Part shown: one piece after another, positions 10,600 to 21,560 of the stretch
How positions within the stretch are numbered: the stretch's first letter is position 1
Layout of the letters: every line of letters begins with the position of its first letter
Source of the DNA: Carettochelys insculpta
Taxonomy: Eukaryota > Chordata > Testudines > Carettochelyidae
Reading direction: 5' to 3'
Length of the DNA stretch: 64,000 nt
Assembly (NCBI RefSeq): GCF_033958435.1
Contig: NC_134145.1
Coordinates: 35,429,501-35,493,500 of the forward strand
Translations under genes and position numbers: made by a program
Notes under the pieces: model-generated
The model's input: only the letters and a program-made list of their open reading frames with translations
Told to the model about the DNA's origin: nothing
Databases searched by the model: none

Positions 10600-12260
10600 A
10601 TTCCAGGGGAAGGTTTTTATTCACGCTAACTCCTACCAGGGAAGAAAACAGGACACTGGAGGCACATCTTAGATCTTCGGGGCCTCAACCGTTACTTGCG
10701 CAAGCAACGTTTTCGGATGATCACAGTTGCCTTGATACTCACGGCACTGGACGATGGAGACTGGGTTGCAGCACTTGACTTATGAGATGCTTACTTTCAT
10801 ATAACAATCCACCCGGCACACAGACGCTTCCTCTGCTTCACGGTCGGCCAGGAGCGCTTCCAGCACAGGGTTCTTCCGTTTGGCCTCTCCTTGGTCCCCA
10901 GAGTCTTTACCAAAACCCTGGCAGTGGTGTCAGCCTACCTGCACAGACAAGGGGTGTTTATTTTTCCCATATCTGGGCGACTGCCTGCTAAAAGGGACCT
11001 CGAAGGCAGAGGTCTCACGCATGATACGTGTCACAGCGGACACGTTTCTTCACTGGGCCTAGTCATCAACCTCGCAAAGTCAAAGTCCGAACCCACACAA
11101 CATATAGAGTTCATAGGGGCACGAATAAACTCTATCACAGCAAGGGGGTACCTACCCGAAGCCCGCTTCCACGCAATCAGTTCGCTGGTGCAAGTCATTA
11201 CATACAGCCCCACGGTGCCGGTCTTAACATGCCTATGGCTGCTGGGCCACATGGCGGCAGCGACGTTTGTGGTGCAGAATGCCCGGTCGCACATGTCAAG
11301 CCTGTAGCATTGGCTGGCGAGCATTTACAAACCGGCATCCCACACTGTCCACAGGGTGGTGTCGCCCACAACAGAGGTGCGCAGATCCCTGGCGTGGTGG
11401 GAAAACCCCGAGAATCTGCTGGTGGGGGTGCCTTTTCACGAACCACAAATTTCTATTTTTCTTACTACCGAAGCCTCCCACATGGGATGGGGAGCGCACA
11501 TCGGCGACAAGGTAACGCAAGGGCTATGGTCCCCTGTGGAACAGACACTGCACATATCCATACTGGAGCTCAGAGCAGCGTTCAACGCCTGCAAACATTT
11601 TCAAGATTACCTACATGGCAAAGTAGTCGGGATTCAATACCGACAATACCTCCACTATGTTTCTACATCAATCGACAAGGAGGAGCACGATCCTGTGCCC
11701 TATGTGCGGAAGCACTCCGATTGTGGAATCGGTGCATCGCCAATAACATAACGTTGAAAGCCTCGTACTTGCCGGGCGCTCACAAGGTGAATGCAGATCA
11801 GCTGAGCAGGCGCTTCGCAATCACGCACGAATGGCAGATCCGCTCCGATCTGCTACAGCGCATTTTTCGTACATGGGGGTTTTCCCCAGATCGATCTGTT
11901 TGCCACCCAGTACAACAAAAAAAAAAAAAAGTGTCACCAGTACTGCTCCAGGGCAGGAGTGGGGCGGGAGTCCCTTGTCATGTTTTCATGGAAGGGCTCT
12001 CTACTTTACGCGTTTCCCCTGCAGCACTTATCCGCAAGGTCTTGCACAAAGCCAGAAGGGAGGGAGCTCGCATGATACTCATAGTCCCGCTTGGGATCAG
12101 CAGCAATGGTTTCCCTTGCTTCTGCGCATGTCGGACCGCCCACCGCTCCCTCTGCCGGTGGCTCTGGACTTATTCATGCGGGCTCAAGGGTCCATAGTGC
12201 ATCCGCACCCTCAGGGTCTGCACCTACAAGCATGGCTAATCCATGGCTCAGCTCCTTAAA
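10600..12260 (+). pseudogene. DIRS C reverse transcriptase-RNase H, dead
   Basis: RT motifs are visible in order across frames: LDLRGLNRYLRKQRF (about 10670-10710), an ALDL-stop-DAYFHI block where TGA at 10783-10785 replaces a sense codon, LPFGLSLVPRVFTK (about 10870-10915), and the active-site box at 10970-10981, which reads Tyr-Leu-Gly-Asp where the family has Tyr-Leu-Asp-Asp. RNase H-like sequence follows (about 11440-11620: SHMGWGAHIGD, then LHISILELRAAF; about 11765-11810: LPGAHKVNADQLSR). The active-site substitution and stops mean no polymerase activity from this copy. Downstream (11900-12260) a Pro/Leu-rich linker continues to the recombinase. Confidence 0.8.
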
Positions 12261-12399
12261 GAGCACATGTATGGAGGGAGCACAAGTCCTGGAATGTAGC
12301 CGAAGGACCTCCACCAGGAGGACTTACAAGCAGAAATGGACTCAATTCACAGCCTAGTGTTCCGCCAAGCAGTTAGCTCCCCTTGACGTTCCTATACCT

Positions 12400-13288
12400 G
12401 TAATACTAGAATACTTATTGGACCTCAAGAGAGGCGGGCTTTCTCTATCCTCGCTAAAGGTCCACCTCGCCGCTATATCAGCCTTTCGGCATACGGAGGA
12501 AGGGCCCACGGTATTCGCCCATCCTATCGTTACCAGGTTCTTGAAGGGGCTGGTAAACCTGTACCCCCCCCTCGGAAACCGCTTCCACTATTGTGGAATT
12601 TGGACTTGGTGCTCAGCATGCTATCGGGTCCACCTTTTTTGACCCATTAGCCACAGTTCCCATACGTCTCCTTACGATAAAACCAACCTTCCGCCTTGCA
12701 ACTACGTCAGCCCGCAGGGTGAGTGAGCTAGCGGCAGTGATGGGAACGCAGCACTGCACAGTATTCTCAAAGGAGGCGGTAACCTTAAGGCTGCACCCAG
12801 CCTTTGTTCCAAAAGTCTCTTCGGAGTCCAATCTTAACGAGCCAATAGTTTTACCCTCGTTTTACCCGAAGCCTCACAGCTCCGGCAAGGAGGCACGCCT
12901 GCATCTCCTAGATGTGAGGAGGGCGTTGGCCTTCTATACAGACAGAACTAAGTCCTTCCGGAAAACGGACAGGCTTCTAGTCTCTCTTGGTCCCGGGTCA
13001 AAAGGAGAAGGTCTCTCTTCCCGGAGAATCTCAAAGCACATTGTGTCCTGTATAAAAATGTGCTTCGAACTCCGAAAGACTCCTCTGCTGGCCCCGCCCA
13101 GGGCTCACTCCACCAGGGCGGTGGCGGAGTCAACAGCCTTCTTCAAGGGCATCGCGTTAACAGACATCAGTAGAGCGGTGACCTGGTCATCCTATGACAC
13201 CTTCGCCAAGCATTATGCGCTACATCAGGTATTCCAAGAGGATACCCGCCTCTCGACAGCGGTCCTTTTGGGGGCAAGCTGCACATAA
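12400..13288 (+). pseudogene. DIRS C tyrosine recombinase, nearly intact
   Basis: The N-terminal SAM-like part is at 12418-12580 (GLSLSSLKVHLAAISAFRH). A frameshift near 12580-12600 leads into a 231-codon open frame ending at 13288. That frame contains the catalytic pattern of tyrosine recombinases: Arg in SARRVSEL (about 12710), His-x-x-Arg in AHSTRAVAES (about 13105), and Tyr in FAKHYALHQV (about 13215). The enzyme would integrate the circular DNA copy of the element without a target-site duplication. All four key residues look present, while the N-terminal half is out of frame. Confidence 0.8.
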
Positions 13289-13319
13289 ACCGATTACCCA
13301 CCTCCTTACTTGGGTTACT

Positions 13320-13440
13320 GCTGGGTAGTCACCTATTGTGGAGCACCCGCGGGGACCACTCGAAGAAGAAAGAGAAGTTACTCACCTGTAGTAACGATGG
13401 TTCTTCGAGATGTGTCCCCGTGGGTGCTCCACCACCTGCC
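13320..13440 (+). repeat. DIRS C internal complementary region
   Basis: The first part (to about 13370) is the reverse complement of the left end. The second part (about 13373-13433) matches the reverse complement of the extreme right end, including TTACTCACCTGTAGTAACGA. The two ends are therefore present here joined in circle-junction order, the hallmark of the DIRS internal complementary region thought to template circularisation. Confidence 0.75.
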
Positions 13441-13487
13441 CATCCTCCCCGCTTCGGATCTCTGTCTAGTGTTTTTCAGGAGCATCC

Positions 13488-13702
13488 GAGGCGGTTGGTC
13501 AAGGAACTGGCGGGGACTGGATCGTGCACGTGGCTGGGGGCGTGCAGGGGGGCGGTGCGCGCCGGCGCATGAGCGATCCAGGAGAAACTGCTGGAAGATT
13601 TCCAATCTGTGGCGCTGGGTGAGCCCGACACCTATTGTGGAGCACCCATGGGGACACATCTCGAAGAACCATCGTTACTACAGGTGAGTAACTTCTCTTT
13701 CA
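13488..13702 (-). repeat. DIRS C right inverted terminal repeat
   Basis: In reverse complement it matches the left terminal repeat over about 175 bp and adds about 30 bp (GAAGTTACTCACCTGTAG...) beyond it, as right repeats of DIRS elements do. With the internal complementary region it also forms a 315-bp stem-loop (13376-13695). Confidence 0.75.
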
Positions 13703-14606
13703 CCCATCCTCCCCCTGACTCCCTTGTCGTGGATGCTGTGAACAATAGGCAGGGTATTCAGGGGCCCTCCTCTAAAAACAAAGATGCCGAAAGACTAGAC
13801 CTGTATAGTGGGAAAGTTTACTCTACAGGTGGCTTACAGTTGAGAATCACTCCATGGACTGTTTCGCTGACCCGCTCCCTCCAGATGCCAGGTTGGAATT
13901 AACGGCTCTGGCAGCAGAGCAGAGACTCATATCTAGAGCAACACTGCAGGCTGCCGTAGATGCAGCCGATGTGGCCACCAGGGTCATGGTCTTGGGTATA
14001 GCCATGAGAAGGGGGGCATGGCTTCAGGTCTCGGGACTCTCACAGGAGGTGCAGCAGTCCCTTCAGGACCTCTCTTTTGAGGGCCCCTCTCTATTCTCGG
14101 CAAAAACTGACAAGCGACTTCATAGCATGAAGGACTCACGGGCCACTCTACGCTCACTGGGTCTATACGCACCGGCGACCAAGAGAAGGCATTTTACCCC
14201 AAGGCCCCAGTTCAGACAGTTCCCACAAAAACAAAGGGATGGGAACAGGAGAAGGGGCCATCATAATAGGAGGCATCAGGGTCAACAGACACCGGACCAG
14301 GGCCACCCTAAACCCCCACTGGGGTCTAAACACCAATTTTGATGGGGCGATCAGGAGCGACACACCAGCCACCCCCACAGTTCCAGTTCAGTGCTTATTT
14401 TCATTCTGCCTATCCCCATTCTACCATGCATGGTGCAGCATAACTTCGGACCAGTGGGTCCTCCGCATGGTAGAAAAGGGATATGCTATCCAATTTTTTT
14501 CTAACCCCCTTCCCCATCCCTCTTCAGGGACCCCTCTCATGAGATGGTTCCCAGACAGGAGGTAGGAACCCTCCTCCAAAAGGGGGCTATAGAGGAAGGA
14601 TGGGCA
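13700..14606 (+). pseudogene. DIRS-type element B: gag continuation and pol start
   Basis: Resumes exactly where element B broke off at 7684: THPPPDSLVVDAVNNRQ, GKVYSTGGLQLRI, a frameshift near 13850, then 13890-14345 with QLQ-like helices, RVMVLGIAMRRGAWLQ, LQDLSFEGPSLFSAKTDKR and KDSRATLRSLGLYAP, and a basic Gln/Arg-rich tail. From about 14440 the start of the DIRS pol can be traced (QWVLRMVEKGYAIQF; LLQKGAIE). At about 14606 the sequence switches directly to a Penelope-like fragment, so pol and the right terminus of B are missing. Confidence 0.7.
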
Positions 14607-15047
14607 AATCGGTACCACACTCTACTGGAAACCCACTGATTGCTATACTTACCTACATGCCTCTAGCTTCCATCCTGCACACATAACTAGATCCGTTGTT
14701 TCCAGTCAAGCCCTTAGGTACAATTGCATTTGATCTGATCCTACTGACAGAGACCGAAAACTACAAGATCTTTACCAAATATTCATAAACCTGAATTACT
14801 CACCAGGAGAAATAAAAAAAAACAAATTGACAGGGCCAGACAAATACCCAGAGAGCAGCTACTCCAAGATAAGCCCAAAAAAGCCAAGAACAGAACATCA
14901 CTGGTCATTACCTACAGCCCCCAACTCAAACCACTGCAACGCATTGTTAAAGACCTACAACCTACCCTTAATCAGGATGCCACACTCCAGAAGGCCCTAG
15001 GTGACTGGTCTGTTCTCTCCTACAGACAACCTCCCAACCTTATGAGG
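14607..15047 (+). mobile_element. Penelope-like element internal fragment
   Basis: Nearly collinear with 27588-28018 in the longer Penelope copy, with shared blocks such as GGAAACCCACTGAT(T/C)GCTAT and the CTACAAGATCTTTACCAAAT stretch. It covers part of the RT thumb/linker region and has neither the catalytic core nor the 3' tail. Both edges are abrupt. Confidence 0.75.
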
Positions 15048-15655
15048 ACTCTGGTTGAGATGTGGGCTCTGGAGTGGAGCCATGGGTGCAGGATTTGGGG
15101 TACAAGGGGGAGTGTGAATGGTGGGGATTGAGTGCTTCAGATGGGGATGCAAGCTCTGAGGTCATTCTGGGGATGAGGGTCTTGAAGCGGGTGTAGTCCT
15201 CTTTCTTTCTACAAAACCTTGGGACTGGGTGAGAAGTACCACTCCACAGCCACAGCAGCTCCAGCCTGGCCAGGTAGGGTCACCACTTATGGCCCTGACA
15301 TGTTTGGGCTAGGGTGCGTGGGGCCAGGGAACAGGCACATATCCCCTAGTCATGGCAGGGCTGCACCAGGGCTGGGTTGGGAATGGGAGAGGGGCATCTC
15401 TTCCCTGGCCACACCAAATCTGGGGCAGGTCCACACTGGAGTCTGTAGGCAGAGGCACCTCTCCCTGGCCACTCCAGCCCCACACTGGGGTTGGTGGTTA
15501 GAGGCCCCAGTGCAGCAAGTCTGGGACTTTGGGAGAGGCAGCTCTCCCCACTTTAACCCTGTGCTCCAGTGCAGGCTTAAGAGGCACCTGAAGAGCCATG
15601 CGACTTAGAGGAACCTTAGGTTTTAGATGTGTGTTCATTATGTTTTGAAGTCCAA
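15048..15655. repeat. GC-rich degenerate internal repeats
   Basis: G-rich sequence with loosely repeated units of about 70-80 bp built around CTCTCCCTGGCCAC(A/T)CC and GGGGTTGG/GGGGCAGG. No conserved protein is recognised in the open frame at 15219-15608. It could be an old minisatellite or the 5' portion of a LINE. Confidence 0.35.
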
Positions 15656-15935
15656 GACTATAAATGGGCTCAACAAAGAATTAGATTAGTCCATCAGGAT
15701 AGATGCATCAGCTGTTAGCCAAGATAATCGGGATTGCAGCCCCAGGCTCTGGATGTCCCTGAACTACCAGATGCTGAGAGTGGACAATGGGATGGCTCAA
15801 TGAACGCTTTGCCTGTTCTGTTAATTCCCTTAGAAGCACTTGGCACTGGCTGCTGTCAGAAGACAGGATACCAGACTAGATCGACTGTTGGTCTGACCCA
15901 CTATGGCAGTTCTAATCTTCAGCAAAAATTACAAT
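15656..15935 (+). mobile_element. CR1 LINE 3' fragment
   Basis: The sequence runs through a typical CR1 3' region: ACAGGATACCAGACTAGAT, then GGTCTGACCCACTATGGCAG and TTCT. No coding part is retained. Confidence 0.6.
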
Positions 15936-16376
15936 AGATTTTTGCTTTTGAGAAAGATGCTATAGGAGACAGATGCTGCCTTTATTGAATATTAAGAATC
16001 AAGTTGTATCCAAGGGCATGCAGAAAAACACTAAGGGCTGGATTGAAAGGCAGAATAATAGTTGCAAAATGCAAGCACTACTGATGGATTGAATGAAAGC
16101 AAAATTTTTGAGATCAAGCCAGCAATTCAGTTGAACAGGAAGTCAGATGATCCAAGAGAATAAACTTCTGCTCAAAATAGAAGAAGTCACAGTTAAAAGT
16201 TCAGGGAGTCCCTGCAGCAGACAAGACAAATTGGAGAAGTGCTAAGAGATGCTGTGTAGTCAGAAACATTGATAAGGGATGCCTTGTTTCTGAAGGGGGA
16301 ATGTGTAAAATGATTCACTGAATTAAGTTTCTTGTGGCACCTTTGTGGGTTACATCAGATAATTGGGATGCCTGTG
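15936..16376. other. No gene recognised
   Basis: Non-coding sequence without identifiable repeat ends or exons. Confidence 0.4.
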
Positions 16377-16384
16377 CCTCAAAG

Positions 16385-16765
16385 CAGGGGTGCGCAAAGT
16401 GGGATGCATGCCCCCTAGAAGGTATGCGACATTGTGTAACGAGGGGCACAGCGCAGTCAGCTCCCTCCCCTGCAGCTTCTGCTGCATCCCCAGCCCTCTG
16501 ATTCTCTTGCACAGCTGTTGCATCTCCAAGAGAACATTCCTCCCCATCACCGCTGGGCCCATCATCATGCACAGAGGCCCTGAGTCAACTGGCAGGGCAG
16601 CTGGTGAGTTCCTGAATTGAAAAGGTACCCTCCTGGGGTCCTCTTCCTGAGCACCCCTCCCCAGCACCCTGTTGTATAATCCTGCCACAAGTTGAGGGGT
16701 CCTGGCTAATTGCAGGGTCAAAAAGTCGGGCGGGGGGGTGTGACCAAAAAGTTTTCTCGCCCTTG
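16385..16765. mobile_element. hAT MITE with 8-bp target duplication
   Basis: Ends are CAGGGGTGCGCAAA on the left and, in reverse complement, CAAGGGCGAGAAAA on the right. The flanking octamers CCTCAAAG (16377-16384) and CCTTAAAG (16766-16773) differ by one base, as an aged hAT target duplication would. There is no transposase. The 124-codon antisense frame within it has no recognisable domain. Confidence 0.7.
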
Positions 16766-16937
16766 CCTTAAAGAAAAGCCATTAGAATGTTTGTACCTTT
16801 TGAGAATCCAGTCATAGGAATCCCATATGGAGGGGCACTGTCTGTGAGAGAGGAAATTAAAAAAACCCTTTGCCCCAAGTCTGTTATTTTGCTAACAGTG
16901 GTGTCTCCATCCAATGGGGTAACTTTTACCTACTCTG

Positions 16938-17287
16938 TAGGGTGACCATATCTCCCTGACCCAAATATGGGACAGGGAGATATTGAGGGAGCTGGGAAGG
17001 AGGCAGCAGCCGCTGGCCCACCCCAGGAACCCTGGGGAAGTGACAGCAACCAGCGCTACCTGAGCCCTAGGGATGTGGGAGGGATGTGGCAGCTGCCCAA
17101 GCTCTCCTGCTTTCCTGAGGCTCGAGGAAGTGACACCCGCCAGTAGCTGTGCCTGGTGGAGGAAATGGTCAACAGGGGAGGGCCCAAATATGGGTCAATT
17201 AGTCCCTTTAAAAAAAGAAGTAGGCGTGCCTTTTTGGCATCCCAAATATGGGACCGTCCCACTTAATACAGGATGGATGGTCATTCT
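16938..17287. mobile_element. DNA transposon, TIR GGGTGACCAT family
   Basis: Left end TAGGGTGACCATATC; the right end in reverse complement is TAGAATGACCATCC. TA flanks both ends. The internal block GGCATCCCAAATATGGGAC recurs in opposite orientation in the copy at 40848-41360. Non-autonomous. Confidence 0.55.
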
Positions 17288-17620
17288 ACTACTCTGCTCC
17301 TGCTATGCTGGGGTTTTGCCCTGTCACTGTCTGGCAGTAGTTGACAACTGGGCTGAACTCTGGATCCTCCCCCCAAGCCCATTCCTGATTTTGCCTTTTA
17401 GTTCTTATTCTAACCCTGTCTCCTGCTGCTTGACCCCCCCACAACATCAACCAGTGAATTTTTGCACCCTGCTCATACCCTGGCCACCTCCCTCTGATTT
17501 GCCCCCTTTGCTGTTTTTTAAACCCTGTAAAAAGCAGTCAGCAAAGTCTTATGCCTGGTAAAGCAGGGTGGGACAGTGGCGTCAGCAGATGTCAGTGAGC
17601 ATGCTCAGCATACCCTAAGA

Positions 17621-17805
17621 CAGTGTTTCCAAAGCATGGTATGTATACCACAGGTGGTACGTGAAATAATTTAAAGGGATATGCAGCACAAAATAAATTA
17701 TTAAAAATCAGTAGATAAGCACTGAGGCAGCCCTGAGAGAGGGAGTACACAGATCTGGCCGAAGTCCTGAAGGGGGTATGTGAATGTTTTAAGTTTGGGA
17801 AGCTG
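17621..17805. mobile_element. hAT MITE with perfect 8-bp target duplication
   Basis: Flanked by identical octamers CCCTAAGA at 17613-17620 and 17806-17813. Ends start CAGTGTTTCCAAA and, in reverse complement, CAGCTTCCCAAAC. 185 bp, no coding capacity. Confidence 0.75.
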
Positions 17806-18117
17806 CCCTAAGAAGCACATGCTGACAGAGAGCTATTTCCTGCACTACAGCTGCTCAAGGTAAGTGTTGTCCCCGGACTTGCTGCTGCTCCTCAATCTTG
17901 GCCACAGTCCAGAGCCCACACCCAAACTCCCTCACACAGCCTGCACTCCACCCCCCACCCAGAGCCAGCACCTACACTCCCTTCCAGAACCTTCACCCTT
18001 GGGAGCTGTAGTTCCTTTGCCATCTCCCTGCTCAGAGAGCAGGCTCTGGAGTAGGGAAGGAACTACACTTTCTAGCATGCCCTGGGCAGCTAGCAACCTG
18101 GAAGGGTGTGGGGAGGA

Positions 18118-19425
18118 AATGGGGAAATCTAAGATAGTTTTTTGAAGGGATCAATAAGCATAAGGACAAGGGATACCCAGTGGATATAGTGTACTTAGAT
18201 ATCCAGAAAGCTGTTGACAAGGTCTCTCATCAAAGGCTCTTAAGTAAGGTAAGTTGGGATAAGAGGGAATATCCTCTCATAGACTGATAACTGGTTAAAA
18301 GACAGGGAAAATGGGTAGGAAAAATAGTCATTTTTCAGGCTAGAGAGAAGTAACTAGTGGTGTCCCCCAAGGGTTTGTACTGGGACCAATTCTACTCAAT
18401 ATGTTTATAAATGGTTTGGAGAAAGGGGTAAACAGTAAGGTGGCAAAATTTGCTGATGATACTAAACTGCTCAAGATAGCCAAGAACAGAACAGACTGAA
18501 GAGCTTCAAAAGGATCTCACAAAACCAGTAGATTGGGCAACAAAATAGCAATGGATTTTAAAGTTGATAAATGCATAGTAATGCACATTGGAAAAAAAAT
18601 AATCCCAAGTATACATACAAAATGATGGGGACTTATTTAGCCATAACCAGCTCTTGGAATCATTGTAGATGGTTCACTGAGAACATCCACTCAATGTGCT
18701 GCAGCAGTCAAAAACACAAACAAAATGTTAGGAATCATTACAAAGAGATAGCAAATGAGACAAAGAATATCTTATTGCCTCTGTATAAATCTAGGTTGTA
18801 CCCACATCTTGAATCCTATGTGCAGATGTGGTTGCCTCATCTCAAAAAAGGTATGTTCACATTGGAAAAGGTTCAGAAAATGGCAACAAAACTGATTAGG
18901 GATTTGGAACGGGTGCCATATGAAGAGAAATTAAGAAGACTAGAAATCCACACTTAGAAAAGAGGAGACTAAGGAGGGATAGGATAGAGGTCTATAAAAT
19001 CATGAAAGGTATGGAGACAGAATAAGGAAAAGTTATTTACTTGTTCCCATAACATAAGAACTAGGGGTCACCCAATGAATTTAATTTGTAACAGGTTTAA
19101 AACAAAAGAAGTTTTCACACAGCACACGGTCAACCTGTGGAGCTCCTTGTCTCAGAAGATAATGTGAAGATCAAGACTTTAACCGGGGTTCAAAAAAGAG
19201 CTAGATAAATTCATGGAGGTTAGGTCTATCAATATTTATTAGCTAGGATGGTTAGGAATAGTATCCCTAGCCTCTGTTTGGAAATGAATGACAGGAGAGG
19301 GATCACAATGATTATCTGTTCTTTTCTCTCCCTCTGGGTATTGGCTACTCTTGAAAGACAGGATACTGGGCTAGATGCACCTTTGGTCTCACCCAGTATG
19401 GCTGTTCTTATGTTCTTACCCATCT
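18118..19425 (+). mobile_element. CR1-type LINE, 3' half, degraded
   Basis: Fragments of a CR1 reverse transcriptase run through several frames: VYLDIQKAVDKVSHQ (first catalytic block, 18187-18235), the FADDTKLL active-site box (about 18447-18470), DKCIVMHIG (about 18565), MLGIITK (about 18730) and a LWSSL-like C-terminus (about 19135). The 3' untranslated tail ends with a GTATGGCTGTTCTTATG-type sequence near 19415. Many stops; 5'-truncated, as usual for target-primed insertions. Confidence 0.75.
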
Positions 19426-20840
19426 GCAGCACTTTCTGTGAATGGAGAGCTCTGGCTGCTGGAGGAGGTTGGCACTGTGAATGGGGAACATCAAAATGTG
19501 TTCCCAGGCAGCAGAGGAATTTGTGTTTGACCTAGATCTTGTCCTCAGAGGACTTTCCCAGACTGTATTAGTGATGCTGGTGGCCTCGGCTGGTAGTCCC
19601 TAAAGAAGGAATTAGGTGGATTGAATGGACAATGCACCTCTATCTGAAGCCTAGTAAGGGAAGCACATGAACCCTGCTAGGAGAAGTTAAAATGATAAGG
19701 AAGAAAGGGAGGGTTCTATTAGACAGCCTGAGCAGCCTTAGGTACCTACCAGGCATGCAGGAGGATTTGACTGAATTTTCACTTTTGAGCTATGAAAGCC
19801 TTTTTTTTTTCTTCTAGATATATGTTATATTCAGAAAGGGAATCTAGCAGCTGCCTTCCAGATCTGTACAGCCTGAAAATTCAGGAGTGCTCAAGTTCAG
19901 TTTGGGCTTCTGCTTTTACATGTCTCCCAAATCAAATACTGAGCCACTATAATTTTGCTGTAGAAACAGTAGGATAAAATTGAGCAATGAATGCTGGCAT
20001 CTTCCCAGTGCCAATTAGGACGGGAGTTCATATTTTCAACAGCCATTATCATTTTTAATTTTGTTTGTTTAAAAAGAAGATAGTAATATTGCATTGGCAA
20101 ATCCCCACAGAGACAGAATGGAACAAAAGAACAAAGGCACGTCAAGTTTTCCTCATTATGTGAGACTGTCTTACAGTATGGACCCAGATTTCCTCCAATT
20201 GCACAAATGGAAAATTGTTCCACTTTAGTGCAGTTCTGTAACCATGTAGGACCTAGTCCTGTGTTCTTTTCACATTCAAAATTTCTATGAATTCAGAATA
20301 CCTTCCTTTAGTAACCATACTACTTGCTTGATATTTTCAGCCCTTGTAAACTAAAGAGCTTTACATTTAGTAAATAGGTGGGAGGTTTCTCAAAAAAAGT
20401 TAAGGTGCAGGAGGTGTTGATTATTCGCCAGATAATGAGAGACCCTCCTATTACAACAGTACACCAGTGCAGCAAAGAACGCACTTTGCATCTACAGTCT
20501 TGAATGGGAACCCTTGCTTCTCTACACAGCCCACTAGTGATAGTCAGAAGACACCGACTCACTTGAACAGGCTTTTGGTGGAACTGCTTATACATGGAGT
20601 AACTTCAGTGTCTTTATAGGGCCCTGGTGTCACTCACAATGGAGAGGCTCCGTATGAGCTTGGTCCAGAGCTGTTAGTGCTCAGGGCTAGTAACCTCTTG
20701 GCACCCCAGCCTCTAAAATCATTCAGGATGCACTTTCTGCATGATTATATCCTAGCTAAGGGGTATGTGAGATTTGGTAGCCTCTGCTGCTCATGATGGG
20801 CATCTTAGGAACTTAAAGCCATTGCTTAGAGGAGTGGCTG
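19426..20840. other. No gene recognised
   Basis: Non-coding sequence. Short open frames on both strands lack recognisable domains, splice-flanked conservation or codon bias. Probably intronic or 5' to the first TLCD4 exon found here. Confidence 0.45.
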
Positions 20841-20845
20841 CAGGG

Positions 20846-21020
20846 GCTGTGCTTCTACATGGCTTATTCTGGAGTCTGGAAGAGCTTCTTCTGGACTCCG
20901 AATCATGTGCCCGTATGCTAATGAGGCACTAGAAATTTACATCTGCACCTCATTAGCATCTTCTGGGCTGTTCATTAGCATGCCACTTTCGGAACAAGTG
21001 GCATGTGTAGAAACTGCCTC
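20846..21020. mobile_element. Short Harbinger-like MITE
   Basis: Inverted ends GGCTGTGCTTCTACATG and, in reverse complement, GGCAGTTTCTACACATG surround an interior with repeated CTCATTAGCAT/ATGCTAATGAG motifs found also in the larger palindromic MITEs. Confidence 0.45.
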
Positions 21021-21454
21021 TGAGATTCAGTACCGGGTATACTACAGTACTGCTACACCAGTCCCACACTAAGAAGAGCCTGATAATAACTACAAGGGGG
21101 CCCACAAATATTTGTTGCATAGGCCCAGCAAAGGTGAATCCAGCCCTACCAACATGTAGGTTGGCCCCTTTCTATGTGCGTTGAACTTTGTACTGAAGAG
21201 TGTGTTAAATACACCTTTTCCAAAAGAGCTTCGAGTGTACTTGAGAACAAAGATCCATTTGTAGCCTTCCTGAGACATTCCTATATTAGTCTTCTGCAGA
21301 GTTTTTACTTATAGTCTCAATTCATACTTCATAACACATTCCTTACATATGGAATCTGGATCAGATGCAGTTTGGTAAAGCTTTATTACAGCCTCTTTTC
21401 AATGAGACCTTGTGTGTGTCACTGAACAGTGAAAAGTACTGCTTGCCTGAGTCC

Positions 21455-21560
21455 TAAGAGTGGGAATATGCGGAGGCCACTCAAAGAACAAATGAATGTT
21501 ATTCATCTGTGACAATAGCTTCCGGAGATGGATTCTGCATAATGACACAGCTGCTGCTCA
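21455..21560. mobile_element. Possible DIRS terminal remnant
   Basis: GGCCACTCAAAGAACAAATGAATGTTATTCATCTGTGACAATAGC-type sequence resembles the internal complementary/terminal region of the DIRS element near 13360-13410, with many substitutions. No coding region accompanies it. Confidence 0.3.

Larger units (their letters stand above)
7685..13702 (+). mobile_element. DIRS retrotransposon C, structurally complete
   Basis: A 6.0-kb tyrosine-recombinase retrotransposon inserted in the gag of element B. The same trinucleotide TTC occurs at both junctions, as expected from recombination of a circular intermediate rather than from a staggered-cut duplication. Order: left inverted repeat (7685-7865), gag (about 8100-10260), RT and RNase H (about 10600-12000), tyrosine recombinase (about 12400-13288), internal complementary region (about 13327-13435), right inverted repeat with an extension (about 13488-13702). 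All coding parts contain stops or frameshifts, so this copy is not autonomous now. The class assignment rests on the RT, recombinase and terminal architecture seen together. Confidence 0.85.

Noticed and set aside
13376..13695. Stem-loop considered as a separate MITE
   Set aside because: Both arms match the ends of the surrounding DIRS element in the order expected of its internal complementary region and right terminal repeat.
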